A DNA stretch of 64,000 bases, from positions 1 to 64,000 of the forward strand of contig NZ_JAAZWB010000052.1 in assembly GCF_012524115.1 (NCBI RefSeq), written 5' to 3'. The stretch's first letter is position 1; the number at the start of each line of letters is the position of its first letter. Positions 41,979 through 52,630 of the stretch are shown piece after piece. The notes under the pieces were generated by a model that was not told the origin of the DNA, ran no database searches, and worked only from the letters and a program-made list of their open reading frames with translations. Both the position numbers and the translations under genes were made by a program. The DNA is from Bacillus sp. RO1. GTDB lineage: Bacteria; Bacillota; Bacilli; Bacillales; Bacillaceae_I.

Positions 41979-43247
41979 TTGTTTAAATTTAATGACGAAA
42001 AAGGACAATTGAAGTGTTCTTTCTGTGGAAAAACACAAGATCAAGTTCGTAAACTTGTAGCAGGTCCAGGCGTATACATATGTGATGAATGTATTGAACT
42101 TTGTACGGAAATCGTAGAAGAAGAGTTGGGTACAGAGGAAGAAGTAGAATTCAAGGACGTTCCAAAGCCAAAAGAAATTCGCGATATTTTAGACGAATAT
42201 GTTATTGGTCAGGAGTCTGCGAAGAAATCTTTATCTGTAGCGGTGTATAACCACTATAAGCGTATTAACTCCAACAGTAAGATTGATGATGTTGAGCTTG
42301 CAAAGAGTAATATTGCCATGATCGGACCGACTGGTAGCGGTAAAACTCTACTTGCTCAAACACTTGCAAGAATTCTGAATGTACCATTTGCCATTGCAGA
42401 TGCGACTTCCTTAACAGAAGCTGGTTATGTTGGGGAAGATGTAGAAAACATTCTACTAAAACTGATCCAAGCTGCTGATTATGATGTGGAGAAAGCTGAA
42501 AAAGGTATCATTTACATCGATGAAATTGATAAAGTTGCGCGTAAATCTGAAAATCCGTCCATCACTCGTGATGTGTCTGGTGAAGGTGTACAGCAAGCGC
42601 TATTGAAAATTCTTGAAGGTACTGTAGCAAGCGTTCCTCCTCAAGGTGGACGTAAGCACCCACATCAAGAATTCATCCAAATTGATACGACGAACATCCT
42701 ATTTATTTGCGGTGGTGCATTTGACGGAATCGAGCAAATCATCAAACGCCGTCTAGGTAAAAAGGTTATCGGTTTCGGTACTGCGGAAACTAAAGCGGAT
42801 GATTTAGAGCAAAAAGAATTGCTTGGAAAAGTATTGCCGGAAGATTTACTTCGTTTCGGTTTGATTCCTGAATTCATTGGACGTCTTCCTGTTACAGCGA
42901 GCTTAATGCCGCTTGATGAGGATGCTCTAATTGAAATCCTTACTAAACCTAAAAATGCTCTTGTAAAGCAATATCAAAAGATGCTTGATCTTGATAATGT
43001 TGAGCTTGAGTTTGAAGATGGTGCATTGTCTGAGATTGCGAAGAAAGCGATCGAAAGAAAAACTGGGGCACGTGGATTGCGATCTATCATTGAAGGACTT
43101 ATGCTTGATGTGATGTATGAGCTTCCTTCTCGCGAGGATATCAAGAAATGTGTGATTACAGCTGAAACGGTTGCTGACAATGTTGCGCCAAAGTTGATTT
43201 TAGATGATGGGTCTGAGTTGAAACAAGACGAAAAGACTTCTGCATAA
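41979..43247 (+). CDS. clpX: ATP-dependent Clp protease ATP-binding subunit ClpX
   Basis: 422 residues. An N-terminal zinc-binding domain ([16 protein letters not shown]) is followed by the AAA+ core: [15 protein letters not shown] (Walker A) and [15 protein letters not shown] (Walker B), then the C-terminal D-domain. It unfolds substrates for ClpP. TTG start at 41979 after AAGGGGTGA, as in B. subtilis. Confidence 0.97.
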   Translation: MFKFNDEKGQLKCSFCGKTQDQVRKLVAGPGVYICDECIELCTEIVEEELGTEEEVEFKDVPKPKEIRDILDEYVIGQESAKKSLSVAVYNHYKRINSNSKIDDVELAKSNIAMIGPTGSGKTLLAQTLARILNVPFAIADATSLTEAGYVGEDVENILLKLIQAADYDVEKAEKGIIYIDEIDKVARKSENPSITRDVSGEGVQQALLKILEGTVASVPPQGGRKHPHQEFIQIDTTNILFICGGAFDGIEQIIKRRLGKKVIGFGTAETKADDLEQKELLGKVLPEDLLRFGLIPEFIGRLPVTASLMPLDEDALIEILTKPKNALVKQYQKMLDLDNVELEFEDGALSEIAKKAIERKTGARGLRSIIEGLMLDVMYELPSREDIKKCVITAETVADNVAPKLILDDGSELKQDEKTSA

Positions 43248-43254
43248 CCACTAA

Positions 43255-43287
43255 AGAGCACTTTCCTACGGGAGAGTGCTTTTTTTA
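43255..43287 (+). terminator. Terminator of clpX
   Basis: AGAGCACTTTCC pairs imperfectly with GGGAGAGTGCT followed by seven T. Confidence 0.85.
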
Positions 43288-43403
43288 TACCCTCCAATCT
43301 TTTCGCCAAAAGCCTATTTTAACCAAATATTTTTTATTGGATTATTACCCAATCCCACGGAGATACTACCATATAATCACATCAAGAATGCAGGAGGGTT
43401 TCT

Positions 43404-45089
43404 ATGTCTTTTACGGGTATAGCACTGTTCATACAGCTTTTCTTTGGGGTCATCATTGGCCTTTATTTCTGGAACCTGCTCAAAAACCAACGGACGCAAA
43501 AAGTAACGATTGATAAAGAATCAAAAAAGGAAATGGAACAACTAAGAAAAATGAGAAGTATTTCACTCTCAGAGCCACTCGCTGAGAAAGTAAGACCAAC
43601 AAGCTTCAAAGAAATCGTCGGGCAAGAGGATGGAATAAAGGCATTAAAAGCGGCCATTTGTGGGCCGAACCCTCAGCATGTCATTATTTATGGACCTCCA
43701 GGAGTTGGGAAAACTGCTGCTGCAAGGCTTGTTCTTGAAGAAGCAAAAAGGAATCCAAAGTCTCCTTTTAGAGGGTCTGCCGTTTTTATTGAATTGGATG
43801 CAACAACTGCTCGTTTTGATGAAAGAGGGATTGCAGATCCGTTAATTGGGTCTGTACATGATCCGATTTATCAAGGTGCTGGCGCAATGGGGCAAGCAGG
43901 TATACCGCAACCAAAACAAGGAGCTGTAACGCATGCGCATGGAGGAATGCTTTTCATCGATGAAATTGGTGAACTTCATTCTATTCAAATGAACAAATTA
44001 CTTAAAGTGTTGGAAGACAGGAAAGTGTACTTAGACAGCGCGTATTACAGTGAAGAAAATAACCAAATACCAACGCATATTCATGATATTTTTCAAAATG
44101 GTCTGCCTGCGGATTTCCGTCTTGTAGGGGCAACCACCAGAACGCCGAATGAAATACCTCCTGCCATCAGGTCTAGATGTATGGAAGTTTTCTTCCGTGA
44201 GTTAGATCAAGAGGAACTGGAAGCTGTCGCTAGAAATGCGGCTTCTAAAATCAATATGATGGTAGAAGAAGAAGGTATCAGCCTGCTTGCTTCCTATACA
44301 AGGAACGGGCGCGAAGTCGTAAATATGATGCAAATTGCATGTGGACTCGCAATTACGGAAGACCGCGACACAGTAAAGGTTGAAGACATTGAGTGGGTAG
44401 TTCACTCTAGTCAATTGGCACCTAAATACGAAAACAAAATAAAAGAAGCGGCACAGCCTGGACTTGTCAACGGTCTGGCGGTTTTCGGACCTAACTCAGG
44501 AGCGCTTCTTGAAATTGAAGTGACCGCAATTCCTACCGAAGAGAAAAAAGGAACGGTGAACATAACAGGAATTGTGGAAGAAGAAAGCATGGGTAATCAA
44601 GGTGGCAAATCCATACGCAGAAAGAGTATGGCAAAAGGATCTATCGAGAACGTTATTACAGTACTTAGAAAGCTTGGAGTTCCTGCTGCTGATTACGATA
44701 TCCATGTCAATTTTCCAGGTGGAATCCCGATTGACGGACCTTCAGCAGGAATTGCAATGGCGACTGGAATTTATTCAGCCATCTTCAAAATTCCAGTTAG
44801 CAATCTTGTCGCAATGACAGGAGAAATCAGCATCCACGGAACTGTTAAACCAATTGGGGGAGTCATCCCGAAAATAAAAGCGGCAAAACAGGCTGGTGCA
44901 AAGAAAGTCATCATTCCAGCTGATAACATGCAATCGATTATTAAAGAAATTGACGGCATTGAAGTCATTCCGGTAAAAGAGTTCCAAGAAGTCCTTGATC
45001 TTACCTTATTAAGAGAAAAGATTACCGAAACGAGCGTAGAAAGCATTTTGCATGCACCAATGAGCATTCCGAAAACAGAATCCATGTAA
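43404..45089 (+). CDS. lonB: Lon-type protease LonB
   Basis: 561 residues. A single N-terminal membrane segment (LFIQLFFGVIIGLYFWNLL) anchors it. The AAA+ core has [14 protein letters not shown] and GMLFIDEIGEL, and the Lon proteolytic domain has Ser in GPSAGIAMATG and Lys in KPIGGVIPKIKAAKQAG. In B. subtilis it is made in the forespore under sigma-F. The terminal ~100 bp upstream of its start (43288-43403) shows a TATAAT-like word at 43372. Confidence 0.93.
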   Translation: MSFTGIALFIQLFFGVIIGLYFWNLLKNQRTQKVTIDKESKKEMEQLRKMRSISLSEPLAEKVRPTSFKEIVGQEDGIKALKAAICGPNPQHVIIYGPPGVGKTAAARLVLEEAKRNPKSPFRGSAVFIELDATTARFDERGIADPLIGSVHDPIYQGAGAMGQAGIPQPKQGAVTHAHGGMLFIDEIGELHSIQMNKLLKVLEDRKVYLDSAYYSEENNQIPTHIHDIFQNGLPADFRLVGATTRTPNEIPPAIRSRCMEVFFRELDQEELEAVARNAASKINMMVEEEGISLLASYTRNGREVVNMMQIACGLAITEDRDTVKVEDIEWVVHSSQLAPKYENKIKEAAQPGLVNGLAVFGPNSGALLEIEVTAIPTEEKKGTVNITGIVEEESMGNQGGKSIRRKSMAKGSIENVITVLRKLGVPAADYDIHVNFPGGIPIDGPSAGIAMATGIYSAIFKIPVSNLVAMTGEISIHGTVKPIGGVIPKIKAAKQAGAKKVIIPADNMQSIIKEIDGIEVIPVKEFQEVLDLTLLREKITETSVESILHAPMSIPKTESM

Positions 45090-45094
45090 ATGGT

Positions 45095-45126
45095 GGGCAG
45101 GCCTTGCGATGGTCTGCCTGTTTTAC
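45095..45126 (+). terminator. Terminator of lonB
   Basis: GGGCAGGCC pairs with GGTCTGCCTG followed by TTTT. Confidence 0.75.
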
Positions 45127-45330
45127 ATCACGAAGCCTTACTGATTGCACTAATGCGTTTAAAAAGGTAAAATTTTTACTACCATTTCTATATTAAGTTA
45201 GGCAAAGTTGTAAAAGATAATAAAACAAACTCTTTTATAAGTTAAACTGTCCCTTTAATTAGACAGAGTTATTTAATTAGGATAGAATTGAACAAAGATA
45301 CATAAAGGAAGAGCGTACGGGGGTGTTACC

Positions 45331-47655
45331 ATGGCAACAAATAAGGAATTTCATGTTCCATTATTGCCTTTAAGAGGACTGATGGTCTTTCCGACAATGG
45401 TGTTACATTTGGATGTCGGAAGAGAAAAGTCAATAGAAGCATTAGAACAAGCGATGCTAGGAGACGACATTGTCGTTCTCTCTACACAAAAAGAAGTGGG
45501 AACGGACAATCCTACAAAAGAGGACCTATACACTTGGGGTACTTTGACAAAAGTGAAACAAATGTTAAAGCTTCCTAATGGTACGGTCCGTGTCCTTGTG
45601 GAAGGACTAGAACGTGCAAAAATAGAAGAGTTTATTGAAAAAGATACACATTGGGAAGCCAAACTTTTGACCTATCCCGATACAGAAGAGAAAGATCCTG
45701 AAGACGAAGCCTTAATGAGAACTTTGCTGGACTATTTCCATACATACACAAAGCTCTCTAAAAAGACAACTGTCGAAACATATCATACCGTTTCTGATAT
45801 AACAGAGCCTGGGAGAATGGCGGATATCATTACATCCCACTTACCTATTAACATGAAAGAAAAACAGGATATTCTTGAAACGCGTGATGTAAAAGAGCGT
45901 CTGAACAAAGTGATCAAACACGTAAATAATGAAAAAGAAGTACTGCAATTAGAGAAAAAAATCGGTTTGCGAGTGAAGCGTTCTATGGAACGTACACAAA
46001 AGGAATATTACCTTCGTGAGCAGATGAAAGCAATCCAAAAAGAGCTTGGCGATAAGGAAGGTAAAGGCGGAGAAATTGAGGACCTTAAAGAGAAACTCGA
46101 AAAGATCGGCATGCCGGAAAATGTGAAAAAGACTGCATTGAAGGAAATTGACCGCTATGAAAAAATTCCATCCAGTTCCGCTGAAAGCTCTGTTATCCGC
46201 AACTATATTGACTGGTTGTTAAACCTGCCTTGGCAAGAAGCAACAGAAGATCAATTAAATATTATCAGAGCGGAAGAAATTCTTAATGAAGACCACTTCG
46301 GGCTGGAAAAAGTAAAAGAACGTGTTTTGGAATACTTAGCCGTCCAACAGCTGACAAAATCACTGAAAGGACCAATTCTTTGTTTGGCAGGACCTCCGGG
46401 TGTCGGTAAAACTTCCTTGGCACGATCCATTGCCAAGTCCTTGGACCGCAAATTTGTCCGCGTCTCCCTTGGCGGAGTTCGGGACGAATCTGAAATACGC
46501 GGTCACCGTAGAACCTATGTTGGTGCCATGCCTGGCCGAATCATCCAGGGCATGAAAAAAGCGGGAACCATCAATCCGGTTTTCCTTTTAGATGAAATAG
46601 ACAAAATGTCCAATGACTTCAGGGGAGATCCTTCCTCTGCATTGCTGGAAGTATTAGATCCTGAACAAAATTTTAATTTCAGTGACCACTATATCGAAGA
46701 ACCTTATGACCTATCTAATGTCATGTTCATCGCTACAGCAAACAATTTGGCTACCATTCCTGGACCTTTACGCGACAGAATGGAAATCATTACGATCGCA
46801 GGTTACACAGAAATAGAAAAGTTAAACATAGGGAAAGACCATCTGCTGCCTCGTCAGGCAAAGGAGCATGGTTTACAAAAGAATCTCCTGCAAGTCAGAG
46901 ACGAAGCGCTAATGTCCATTATCCGACACCATACCCGTGAAGCAGGCGTGCGTAGTTTGGAAAGACAACTTGCTTCTATCTGCAGGAAAGCTGCCAAACT
47001 CATCGTTTCTGGTGAAAAGAAAAGGGTAGTTATTACGGATAAAAACCTTGCCGAATTCCTTGGTAAGCCGAAATTCCGTTACGGACAGGCAGAAGAAGAA
47101 GACCAGGTTGGCGTGGCAACAGGTCTTGCCTATACAACCGTCGGTGGCGATACGTTATCCATTGAAGTATCCCTATCACCAGGTAAAGGAAAGCTCATGT
47201 TGACCGGTAAGCTTGGGGATGTGATGAAAGAGTCTGCCCATGCAGCATTTAGTTTTATCCGCTCACGAGCGGACGAATTGAATATTGACCCTGATTTCAA
47301 TGAGAAAAATGATATCCATATTCACGTCCCAGAAGGTGCTGTTCCGAAAGACGGTCCATCCGCCGGGATTACAATGGCCACTGCCCTCATCTCAGCATTA
47401 ACCGGCAGACCGGTCAGAAGAGATGTTGGAATGACAGGTGAAATTACTTTAAGAGGACGTGTGCTACCAATCGGCGGACTAAAAGAAAAATCCCTGAGTG
47501 CACACCGCGCCGGCTTAAAAAAGGTTATACTACCTAAAGAGAATGAAAAAGATTTGGATGATATTCCAGAAAGTGTGCGAAAAGATTTAACGTTTGTTTT
47601 AGTATCACATTTAGATCAAGTGTTAGAACACGCATTAGCAGGAGAGAAAAAATGA
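45331..47655 (+). CDS. lonA: ATP-dependent protease LonA
   Basis: 774 residues: N-terminal substrate domain, coiled coil ([20 protein letters not shown]), AAA+ Walker A ([15 protein letters not shown]) and Walker B (FLLDEIDKM), and the proteolytic domain with catalytic Ser in [14 protein letters not shown] and Lys in [17 protein letters not shown]. Its stop overlaps the ysxC start by 4 bases, suggesting coupling. Confidence 0.97.
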   Translation: MATNKEFHVPLLPLRGLMVFPTMVLHLDVGREKSIEALEQAMLGDDIVVLSTQKEVGTDNPTKEDLYTWGTLTKVKQMLKLPNGTVRVLVEGLERAKIEEFIEKDTHWEAKLLTYPDTEEKDPEDEALMRTLLDYFHTYTKLSKKTTVETYHTVSDITEPGRMADIITSHLPINMKEKQDILETRDVKERLNKVIKHVNNEKEVLQLEKKIGLRVKRSMERTQKEYYLREQMKAIQKELGDKEGKGGEIEDLKEKLEKIGMPENVKKTALKEIDRYEKIPSSSAESSVIRNYIDWLLNLPWQEATEDQLNIIRAEEILNEDHFGLEKVKERVLEYLAVQQLTKSLKGPILCLAGPPGVGKTSLARSIAKSLDRKFVRVSLGGVRDESEIRGHRRTYVGAMPGRIIQGMKKAGTINPVFLLDEIDKMSNDFRGDPSSALLEVLDPEQNFNFSDHYIEEPYDLSNVMFIATANNLATIPGPLRDRMEIITIAGYTEIEKLNIGKDHLLPRQAKEHGLQKNLLQVRDEALMSIIRHHTREAGVRSLERQLASICRKAAKLIVSGEKKRVVITDKNLAEFLGKPKFRYGQAEEEDQVGVATGLAYTTVGGDTLSIEVSLSPGKGKLMLTGKLGDVMKESAHAAFSFIRSRADELNIDPDFNEKNDIHIHVPEGAVPKDGPSAGITMATALISALTGRPVRRDVGMTGEITLRGRVLPIGGLKEKSLSAHRAGLKKVILPKENEKDLDDIPESVRKDLTFVLVSHLDQVLEHALAGEKK

Positions 47656-48236
47656 AAGTAACACAAGCAGAAATAGTAATAAGTGCCGTAAAACCAGAAC
47701 AATACCCAAGTGAGCTTTTGCCGGAATTCGCCTTGGCGGGCCGTTCCAATGTTGGAAAGTCATCTTTTATCAATAAGATGATCAACCGCAAGAACCTTGC
47801 GAGAACTTCCTCCAAACCGGGAAAAACACAAACATTGAACTTTTATCTGATCAATGAAATGTTGCATTTCGTCGATGTACCTGGTTATGGTTTCGCAAAA
47901 GTCCCGAAATCCGAACGTGATGCATGGGGCAGAATGATGGAAACCTATTTGACAAGCAGAGAGCAGCTTCGTGCCGTCCTGCAAATAGTAGACCTTCGCC
48001 ATCCGCCGTCCAAGGATGATGTCACGATGTATGAGTACCTGAAGCATTACGAGCTTCCAGTAGTCGTCATCGCAACGAAGGCAGACAAAATTCCTAAAGG
48101 GAAATGGCAAAAACACTTAAAAGTGATAAGGGAAACCCTCGGAATGGATAAAGAAGACGAACTAATCCTTTTCTCTTCCGAAACAGGACAAGGCAAAGAT
48201 GAAGTCTGGGGCATGTTGCAAAAAAGAATGAAGTAA
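47652..48236 (+). CDS. ysxC: Ribosome biogenesis GTP-binding protein YsxC/EngB
   Basis: 194 residues. The G motifs are in place: [14 protein letters not shown] (G1), [12 protein letters not shown] (G3) and [11 protein letters not shown] (G4). It is essential in B. subtilis for 50S subunit assembly. ATGA overlap with lonA. Confidence 0.96.
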   Translation: MKVTQAEIVISAVKPEQYPSELLPEFALAGRSNVGKSSFINKMINRKNLARTSSKPGKTQTLNFYLINEMLHFVDVPGYGFAKVPKSERDAWGRMMETYLTSREQLRAVLQIVDLRHPPSKDDVTMYEYLKHYELPVVVIATKADKIPKGKWQKHLKVIRETLGMDKEDELILFSSETGQGKDEVWGMLQKRMK

Positions 48237-48238
48237 AA

Positions 48239-48291
48239 CCGAAACTGCGAATCAGAGCAAGAATACTCTGAACGCAGTTTTTTGGTTTAAA
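48239..48291 (+). terminator. Terminator of lonA-ysxC
   Basis: AACCGAAACTGCG pairs with CGCAGTTTTTTGGTT around a second stem CAGAG/CTCTG. Confidence 0.75.
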
Positions 48292-48307
48292 GTGAGGAGT
48301 GACTTAG

Positions 48308-49507
48308 GTGCAGAAATTATTTTACAAAGACCCATACATACAGAGATTTACGACAACGCTGGTGAGACATTCACAAGATGAATCGGGAAAATGGTATGCC
48401 GTACTAGAACAAACCGCCTTTTATCCAGAAGGCGGCGGGCAACCGTATGACACAGGTAGCCTAAATGACCAAAATGTCATAGAGGTACAAGAAATCAATG
48501 GGGAAATCAGACATTACCTGGAGCACCCACTTCCAGGAACATCTGAAGTCAAGGGAATCATTGATTGGGATAGAAGATATGATCATATGCAGCAACACGC
48601 AGGACAGCACCTTTTATCTGCTGCGTTTGAAGAATTGTTTTCTTACAAAACAAAAAGTTTTCACCTGGGCAAAGAAGTATCTACCATTGACCTTGATACG
48701 AACGAATTGACAGAAAAGGAAGTTCTAGAGGCTGAAGCACTAGTTAATAAGATTATCCTTGAAAATCGCATGATTGAGACAAAATGGGTAACAAAGGAAG
48801 AGCTCACAAATTATCCACTAAGAAAAGAGCTGTCAGTATCTGAAAATATCCGTCTAGTCATCATCCCTGATTTTGACTATAACGGCTGTGGAGGAACACA
48901 CCCTCATTCAACGGGCGGGGTAGCTTCTCTTAAAATACTTGCTCTAGAAAAACAAAAGAACATGATTCGAGTGTCCTTTGTTGCAGGAAGTCGCGTTTTA
49001 AAACAACTACATGCTAAACAGCAGGTCGTTTCGAAATTATCCGCTTTATTAAATGCTCCACAAAACGGAATGGAAGAAGCGGTCACCAGAATATTAGGGC
49101 AAAGTAAAGAACAGGCAAAAGAACTAAAAGAAATGAAAGAAAAGCTTCTAGAATACGAAGCAGCTGCTCTTTCTTCCCAAAAGGAAGTGGTTTCAGGTCG
49201 TACATTAATAAAGTCTGTGCTTCAAAATAAGGAGATGGCAGAACTTCAAAGTATGGCACGGAAATTAGTTTCAGCTAATGACGACATCAACGTGTTTCTT
49301 TTCGCTGAAAATGGAGGGAAGCTGCAATTTGTCGGGGCTAGAGGAAGCAACTCTAATCTCGATATGAGGTCTGTTGCCAAAAAAGTCTTTGTCTTCATAA
49401 ATGGAAGAGGAGGAGGTAAAGAAAACTTCGTCCAAGGTGGGGGAGAAACCACGCTGACAGGGGAAGAAGTGTTAGAAAAAATAACACATCTTTTATCAAA
49501 CGATTAA
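48308..49507 (+). CDS. AlaX-type alanyl-tRNA editing protein with DHHA1 domain
   Basis: 399 residues. It begins with a translation-factor-like segment (FYPEGGGQPYDTG), then the AlaX editing domain with metal ligands HAGQHLLSAAFE (HxxxH) and GCGGTHPH (CxxxH), and a C-terminal DHHA1-like domain rich in Gly (INGRGGGKENFVQGGG). It would remove mischarged Ser or Gly from tRNA-Ala. GTG start after GTGAGGAGTGAC. Not part of the B. subtilis ysxC-hemA junction, so it is an added gene here. Confidence 0.9.
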   Translation: MQKLFYKDPYIQRFTTTLVRHSQDESGKWYAVLEQTAFYPEGGGQPYDTGSLNDQNVIEVQEINGEIRHYLEHPLPGTSEVKGIIDWDRRYDHMQQHAGQHLLSAAFEELFSYKTKSFHLGKEVSTIDLDTNELTEKEVLEAEALVNKIILENRMIETKWVTKEELTNYPLRKELSVSENIRLVIIPDFDYNGCGGTHPHSTGGVASLKILALEKQKNMIRVSFVAGSRVLKQLHAKQQVVSKLSALLNAPQNGMEEAVTRILGQSKEQAKELKEMKEKLLEYEAAALSSQKEVVSGRTLIKSVLQNKEMAELQSMARKLVSANDDINVFLFAENGGKLQFVGARGSNSNLDMRSVAKKVFVFINGRGGGKENFVQGGGETTLTGEEVLEKITHLLSND

Positions 49508-49775
49508 AAAGTAGAATAGATTTCATAGCTTAAATGAAATAGTGGCTATGAAATCTTTTTTTATTGGCAAAAAATAAGAAAAATTTCGAAAAATATGTTT
49601 ATTAGATTGGAAAATTAGGGAATAGGATGTACAAGGAGCAATTCCGAGCATACATACGATACATGGGTAGTGAGGTCTTCTGAAGTTGGAATTTACTGAA
49701 TTATTAACAAATATGCATTTAAAGCTTATTTGTGGTAGTTTTCCGTAATTGTTAACATAAAAGGGAGACGAAAAA

Positions 49776-49805
49776 ATGGACACTAAGGGGGATTTTGGAA
49801 ATTGA
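49776..49805 (+). CDS. 9-residue leader ORF coupled to the transporter lipoprotein
   Basis: ATG GAC ACT AAG.. encodes MDTKGDFGN then TGA. GGGAG at 49763 precedes it, and its stop codon overlaps the TTG of the next gene by TTGA. The GGGGG inside it is the ribosome binding site of that gene. It is probably a translation-coupling leader; no control signal was identified. Confidence 0.45.
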   Translation: MDTKGDFGN

Positions 49806-50587
49806 AAAAAAGGGTATTGTTAGTCACATTATTTGTGCTGTCTACGATTCTAGCTGCTTGCGGCGGAAAAGTGACAACAAGTGAAGGGTATGAGTTAGTA
49901 GAGGAAGGGAAATTCAAGTTTGCTTCTTCAGGAGAATTTGCACCATTTAGTGTAACGGATGGTAACGGAGAAATGACCGGTTTCGATATTGAAGTCGGGG
50001 AAGCCATCGCTGCTGAACTGGGTCTAGAACCAGATCAGGAGAAGTACACATTTGCGAGTATTGTTGAAGGAGTAAAAAGTGGTAGGTTTGATGCGGCAGT
50101 AGCAAGTCATACCATTACAGAGGAAAGATTGAAGGAAGTAGATTTCTCCACACCCTACTACTATTCTGGGGCTCAGATCTTTGTAAGACCTGACAGCGAC
50201 ATCCAAACATTAGCTGACCTAGAAGGTAAAGAAATTGCGGTTTCCAGAGGGTCTACATATGCAGACCTTGTAAGCGATATCTCTGACAACATCCAAAACT
50301 ATGATAGCGATGTAGTTGCGTTAGAGGCATTGAACAATGGCCGTCATGATGCGGTGGTAACGGACTTTGTAACTGGCCGTGAAGCAATTGGATCCGGCAT
50401 GGAGTTAGAAGGCCGTGAACTTCTGGACCGCAGTGAACAGGCAGTCGGAGTTGCAAAGGGGAACGAAGCACTTCTTGAAGCCATCAATGATGCATTAGAA
50501 ACATTACGTGAAAACGGAAAGCTCAAGGAAATAAGTGAAAAGTACTTTGGAGAAGACATCACTACAGACCCGGATGCGCAAGAATAA
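49802..50587 (+). CDS. Amino-acid ABC transporter substrate-binding lipoprotein
   Basis: 261 residues from TTG 49802. The lipobox LAAC anchors it outside the membrane. The bacterial solute-binding family 3 fold is shown by KFKFASSGEFAPFSVTDGNG, GFDIEVGEAIAAEL and VVTDFVTGREAIG. Family 3 proteins bind polar amino acids, such as arginine, glutamine or histidine; the substrate cannot be told. It is followed by permease and ATPase genes (50855, 51528). Confidence 0.93.
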   Translation: MKKRVLLVTLFVLSTILAACGGKVTTSEGYELVEEGKFKFASSGEFAPFSVTDGNGEMTGFDIEVGEAIAAELGLEPDQEKYTFASIVEGVKSGRFDAAVASHTITEERLKEVDFSTPYYYSGAQIFVRPDSDIQTLADLEGKEIAVSRGSTYADLVSDISDNIQNYDSDVVALEALNNGRHDAVVTDFVTGREAIGSGMELEGRELLDRSEQAVGVAKGNEALLEAINDALETLRENGKLKEISEKYFGEDITTDPDAQE

Positions 50588-50626
50588 CGAGCTGACCGTC
50601 AGCTGATTATAAAATCCAGTTCGAAA

Positions 50627-50659
50627 AATGTGTGGTGTTCATTCACCACACATTTTTTA
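50627..50659 (+). terminator. Hairpin after the substrate-binding protein gene
   Basis: AATGTGTGGTG pairs with CACCACACATT followed by T. It may attenuate read-through into the permease gene, giving more binding protein than permease. Confidence 0.8.
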
Positions 50660-50682
50660 TCAGCGGTTTAAGGGATTTTGTA

Positions 50683-50813
50683 GCTGTTGATTGGAGCAAA
50701 AGGCGAAGGCTCCTGCGGGGGAGTAGCGGCAATGTTGAGACCCCGCAGGGCGCAGCCTGAGGAGGCTCAAGGTCGCCCCGCGGAAAGCGAAGCCGTTTGC
50801 GGAAATCAACAGC
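50683..50813. repeat. Dispersed GC-rich repeat, copy 5 (type A)
   Basis: GCTGTTGATTGGAGC.. to AATCAACAGC. It lies inside the transporter operon, between the binding-protein gene and the permease gene. Confidence 0.85.
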
Positions 50814-50854
50814 GGCGATCAACAAATTTTAAATATAAGGAGAGTGAAACCAGC

Positions 50855-51517
50855 ATGCCCAGTTTTTTGCACTTTTTTGAAACATTTATAAATACATACG
50901 ATATGTTTTTTAAAGGGATGATTAGAACCTTACAAATCACAGCGGTTTCCATTGCGATAGCACTAATAATAGGGTTGTTTTTCGCTTTTTTAAAAATCTC
51001 CAAGATAAAAGCGTTAGAATGGATTGCCAATACTTATATTTTTTTAATTCGAGGAACCCCGCTAATCGTTCAGATCTTTGTTTTTTACTTTGGACTAGTC
51101 TCTTTTGGGATATCTCAATTCTGGTCTGTCACACTCGCTCTCGCCTTCCATAACGGTGCATATATCGCGGAAATATTCCGTGGAAGCATCCAGTCCATAG
51201 ACAAAGGACAGATGGAAGCAGGAAGATCACTTGGGATGACAGGAAATCTCACGATGAGAAGAATTATTTTACCCCAAGCGTTTAGAAGAGCATTACCGCC
51301 GCTTGGCAACCAGTTCATTATCTGTCTAAAAGATTCCTCCCTTGCTGCATTTATCGGCTACTATGAGCTGTTTAATGTTGCACAAACGCAAGGTGCCAAC
51401 TCATATGACGTTATGACATATTTATTAGTCGTTTCTGTGTACTACTTGATCCTTGTCGGATTGATTGGAATTGTTGTAAATCTATTAGAACGTAAATTCT
51501 CAGCAAGTGAAAGATAG
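50855..51517 (+). CDS. Amino-acid ABC transporter permease
   Basis: 220 residues (ATG 50855, AAGGAGAG upstream; an in-frame start at 50687 would fall in the repeat). Five membrane segments and the HisMQ-type family signature (AGRSLGMTGNLTMRRIILPQ) place it with polar amino-acid permeases. It precedes the ATPase gene by 10 bp. Confidence 0.93.
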   Translation: MPSFLHFFETFINTYDMFFKGMIRTLQITAVSIAIALIIGLFFAFLKISKIKALEWIANTYIFLIRGTPLIVQIFVFYFGLVSFGISQFWSVTLALAFHNGAYIAEIFRGSIQSIDKGQMEAGRSLGMTGNLTMRRIILPQAFRRALPPLGNQFIICLKDSSLAAFIGYYELFNVAQTQGANSYDVMTYLLVVSVYYLILVGLIGIVVNLLERKFSASER

Positions 51518-51527
51518 GAGGTAGGAC

Positions 51528-52259
51528 ATGAGTAATAAAATTGAAGTAATAGACCTGAATAAATCTTTTGGGGACCTACATGTCCTCAAAGACATATCTT
51601 TGACTGTGAAAAACAAAGAAGTTGTGTGCCTCATTGGAGCTAGTGGTTCAGGAAAAAGTACTATCCTGCGTTGTTTAAACTTTCTTGAATTGAAAGATAG
51701 CGGTTCTATTGTAATTGATGGAAATGAAGTTGATGTGAAAAAAGATAATCTGAACAAAGTTCGGCAAAAAGTCGGGATGGTATTTCAGCATTTTCACCTT
51801 TTCCCTCATAAGACAGTACTGCAAAATGTCATGGAAGCCCCTATCCAAGTAGAAGGCTTGAAAAAGCCCGAAGCGAAAAAAAGAGCTTCTGAGCTTTTAG
51901 CAAAGGTCGGACTCTCTGATAAGGAAGATGTATATCCCGAAAAACTCTCAGGAGGGCAAAAACAGCGTGTGGCCATTGCCCGTTCCCTTGCCATGAGACC
52001 GGATGTCATGCTCTTTGATGAACCAACATCTGCCCTTGACCCTGAACTGGTTGGGGAAGTACTTAAAACCATGAAAGAGCTCGCTGAAGAAGGCATGACG
52101 ATGGTCGTCGTCACCCACGAAATGGGTTTCGCCCAAGAAGTCGCTGACCGCGTCATCTACATGCACGACGGCAAAATCGTCGAAGAAGGCCCCCCACAGG
52201 ACCTCTTTAACAACCCGAAAAACCAACGAACAAAAGATTTCCTGGAAGCTGTACTCTAA
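51528..52259 (+). CDS. Amino-acid ABC transporter ATP-binding protein
   Basis: 243 residues. Walker A is [12 protein letters not shown], the signature [16 protein letters not shown] and Walker [15 protein letters not shown], with [12 protein letters not shown] (switch His). This is the GlnQ/ArtP type. It completes the three-gene transporter. Confidence 0.95.
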   Translation: MSNKIEVIDLNKSFGDLHVLKDISLTVKNKEVVCLIGASGSGKSTILRCLNFLELKDSGSIVIDGNEVDVKKDNLNKVRQKVGMVFQHFHLFPHKTVLQNVMEAPIQVEGLKKPEAKKRASELLAKVGLSDKEDVYPEKLSGGQKQRVAIARSLAMRPDVMLFDEPTSALDPELVGEVLKTMKELAEEGMTMVVVTHEMGFAQEVADRVIYMHDGKIVEEGPPQDLFNNPKNQRTKDFLEAVL

Positions 52260-52285
52260 ACAGTAATCATTTGGTGATACAGATT

Positions 52286-52417
52286 TCCCCTGTATCCTGG
52301 AGTGTAAGGTGTGAGACTCCTGCGGGGGATAACGGTAGCTTGAGACCCCGCAACGAAGTGAGGAGGCTCAAGCACCGTCCCGCGGAAAGCGAACACCTGG
52401 AACGCAAGGAAACAGGG
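52286..52417. repeat. Dispersed GC-rich repeat, copy 6 (type B)
   Basis: CCCTGTATCC.. to AACAGGGAG with AAGGTGTGAGACTCC; almost the same as copy 3. It is followed after 16 bp by copy 7 in the same orientation. Confidence 0.85.
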
Positions 52418-52433
52418 AGTTAAACGATTTCTA

Positions 52434-52560
52434 GCTGTTGATTGGAGCAAAAGGCGTAGACTCCTGCGGGGGAGTAGCGGCAATGTTGAGACCCCGCAAC
52501 GAAGTGAGGAGGCTAAAGGCCGCCCCACGGAAAGCGAAGCCGTTTGCGGAAATCATCAGC
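52434..52560. repeat. Dispersed GC-rich repeat, copy 7 (type A)
   Basis: GCTGTTGATTGGAGC.. to AATCATCAGC; a tandem neighbour of copy 6. Confidence 0.85.
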
Positions 52561-52580
52561 GGTGTCTAGACAATACAAAC

Positions 52581-52628
52581 AAAAAGACCTACAACAACGG
52601 AATAACACTCCATTGCTTGTAGGTCTTC
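52581..52628. terminator. Terminator between converging genes
   Basis: AAGACCTACAA pairs with TTGTAGGTCTT. On the minus strand it is followed by TTTTTG and ends the 160-residue gene. Confidence 0.8.
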
Positions 52629-52630
52629 CC

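Noticed and set aside
50643-50825. ORFs inside the GC-rich repeats (also at 8118, 52256 and 58294)
   Set aside because: The same frame recurs in other copies only because the repeat DNA is conserved; there are no ribosome binding sites.
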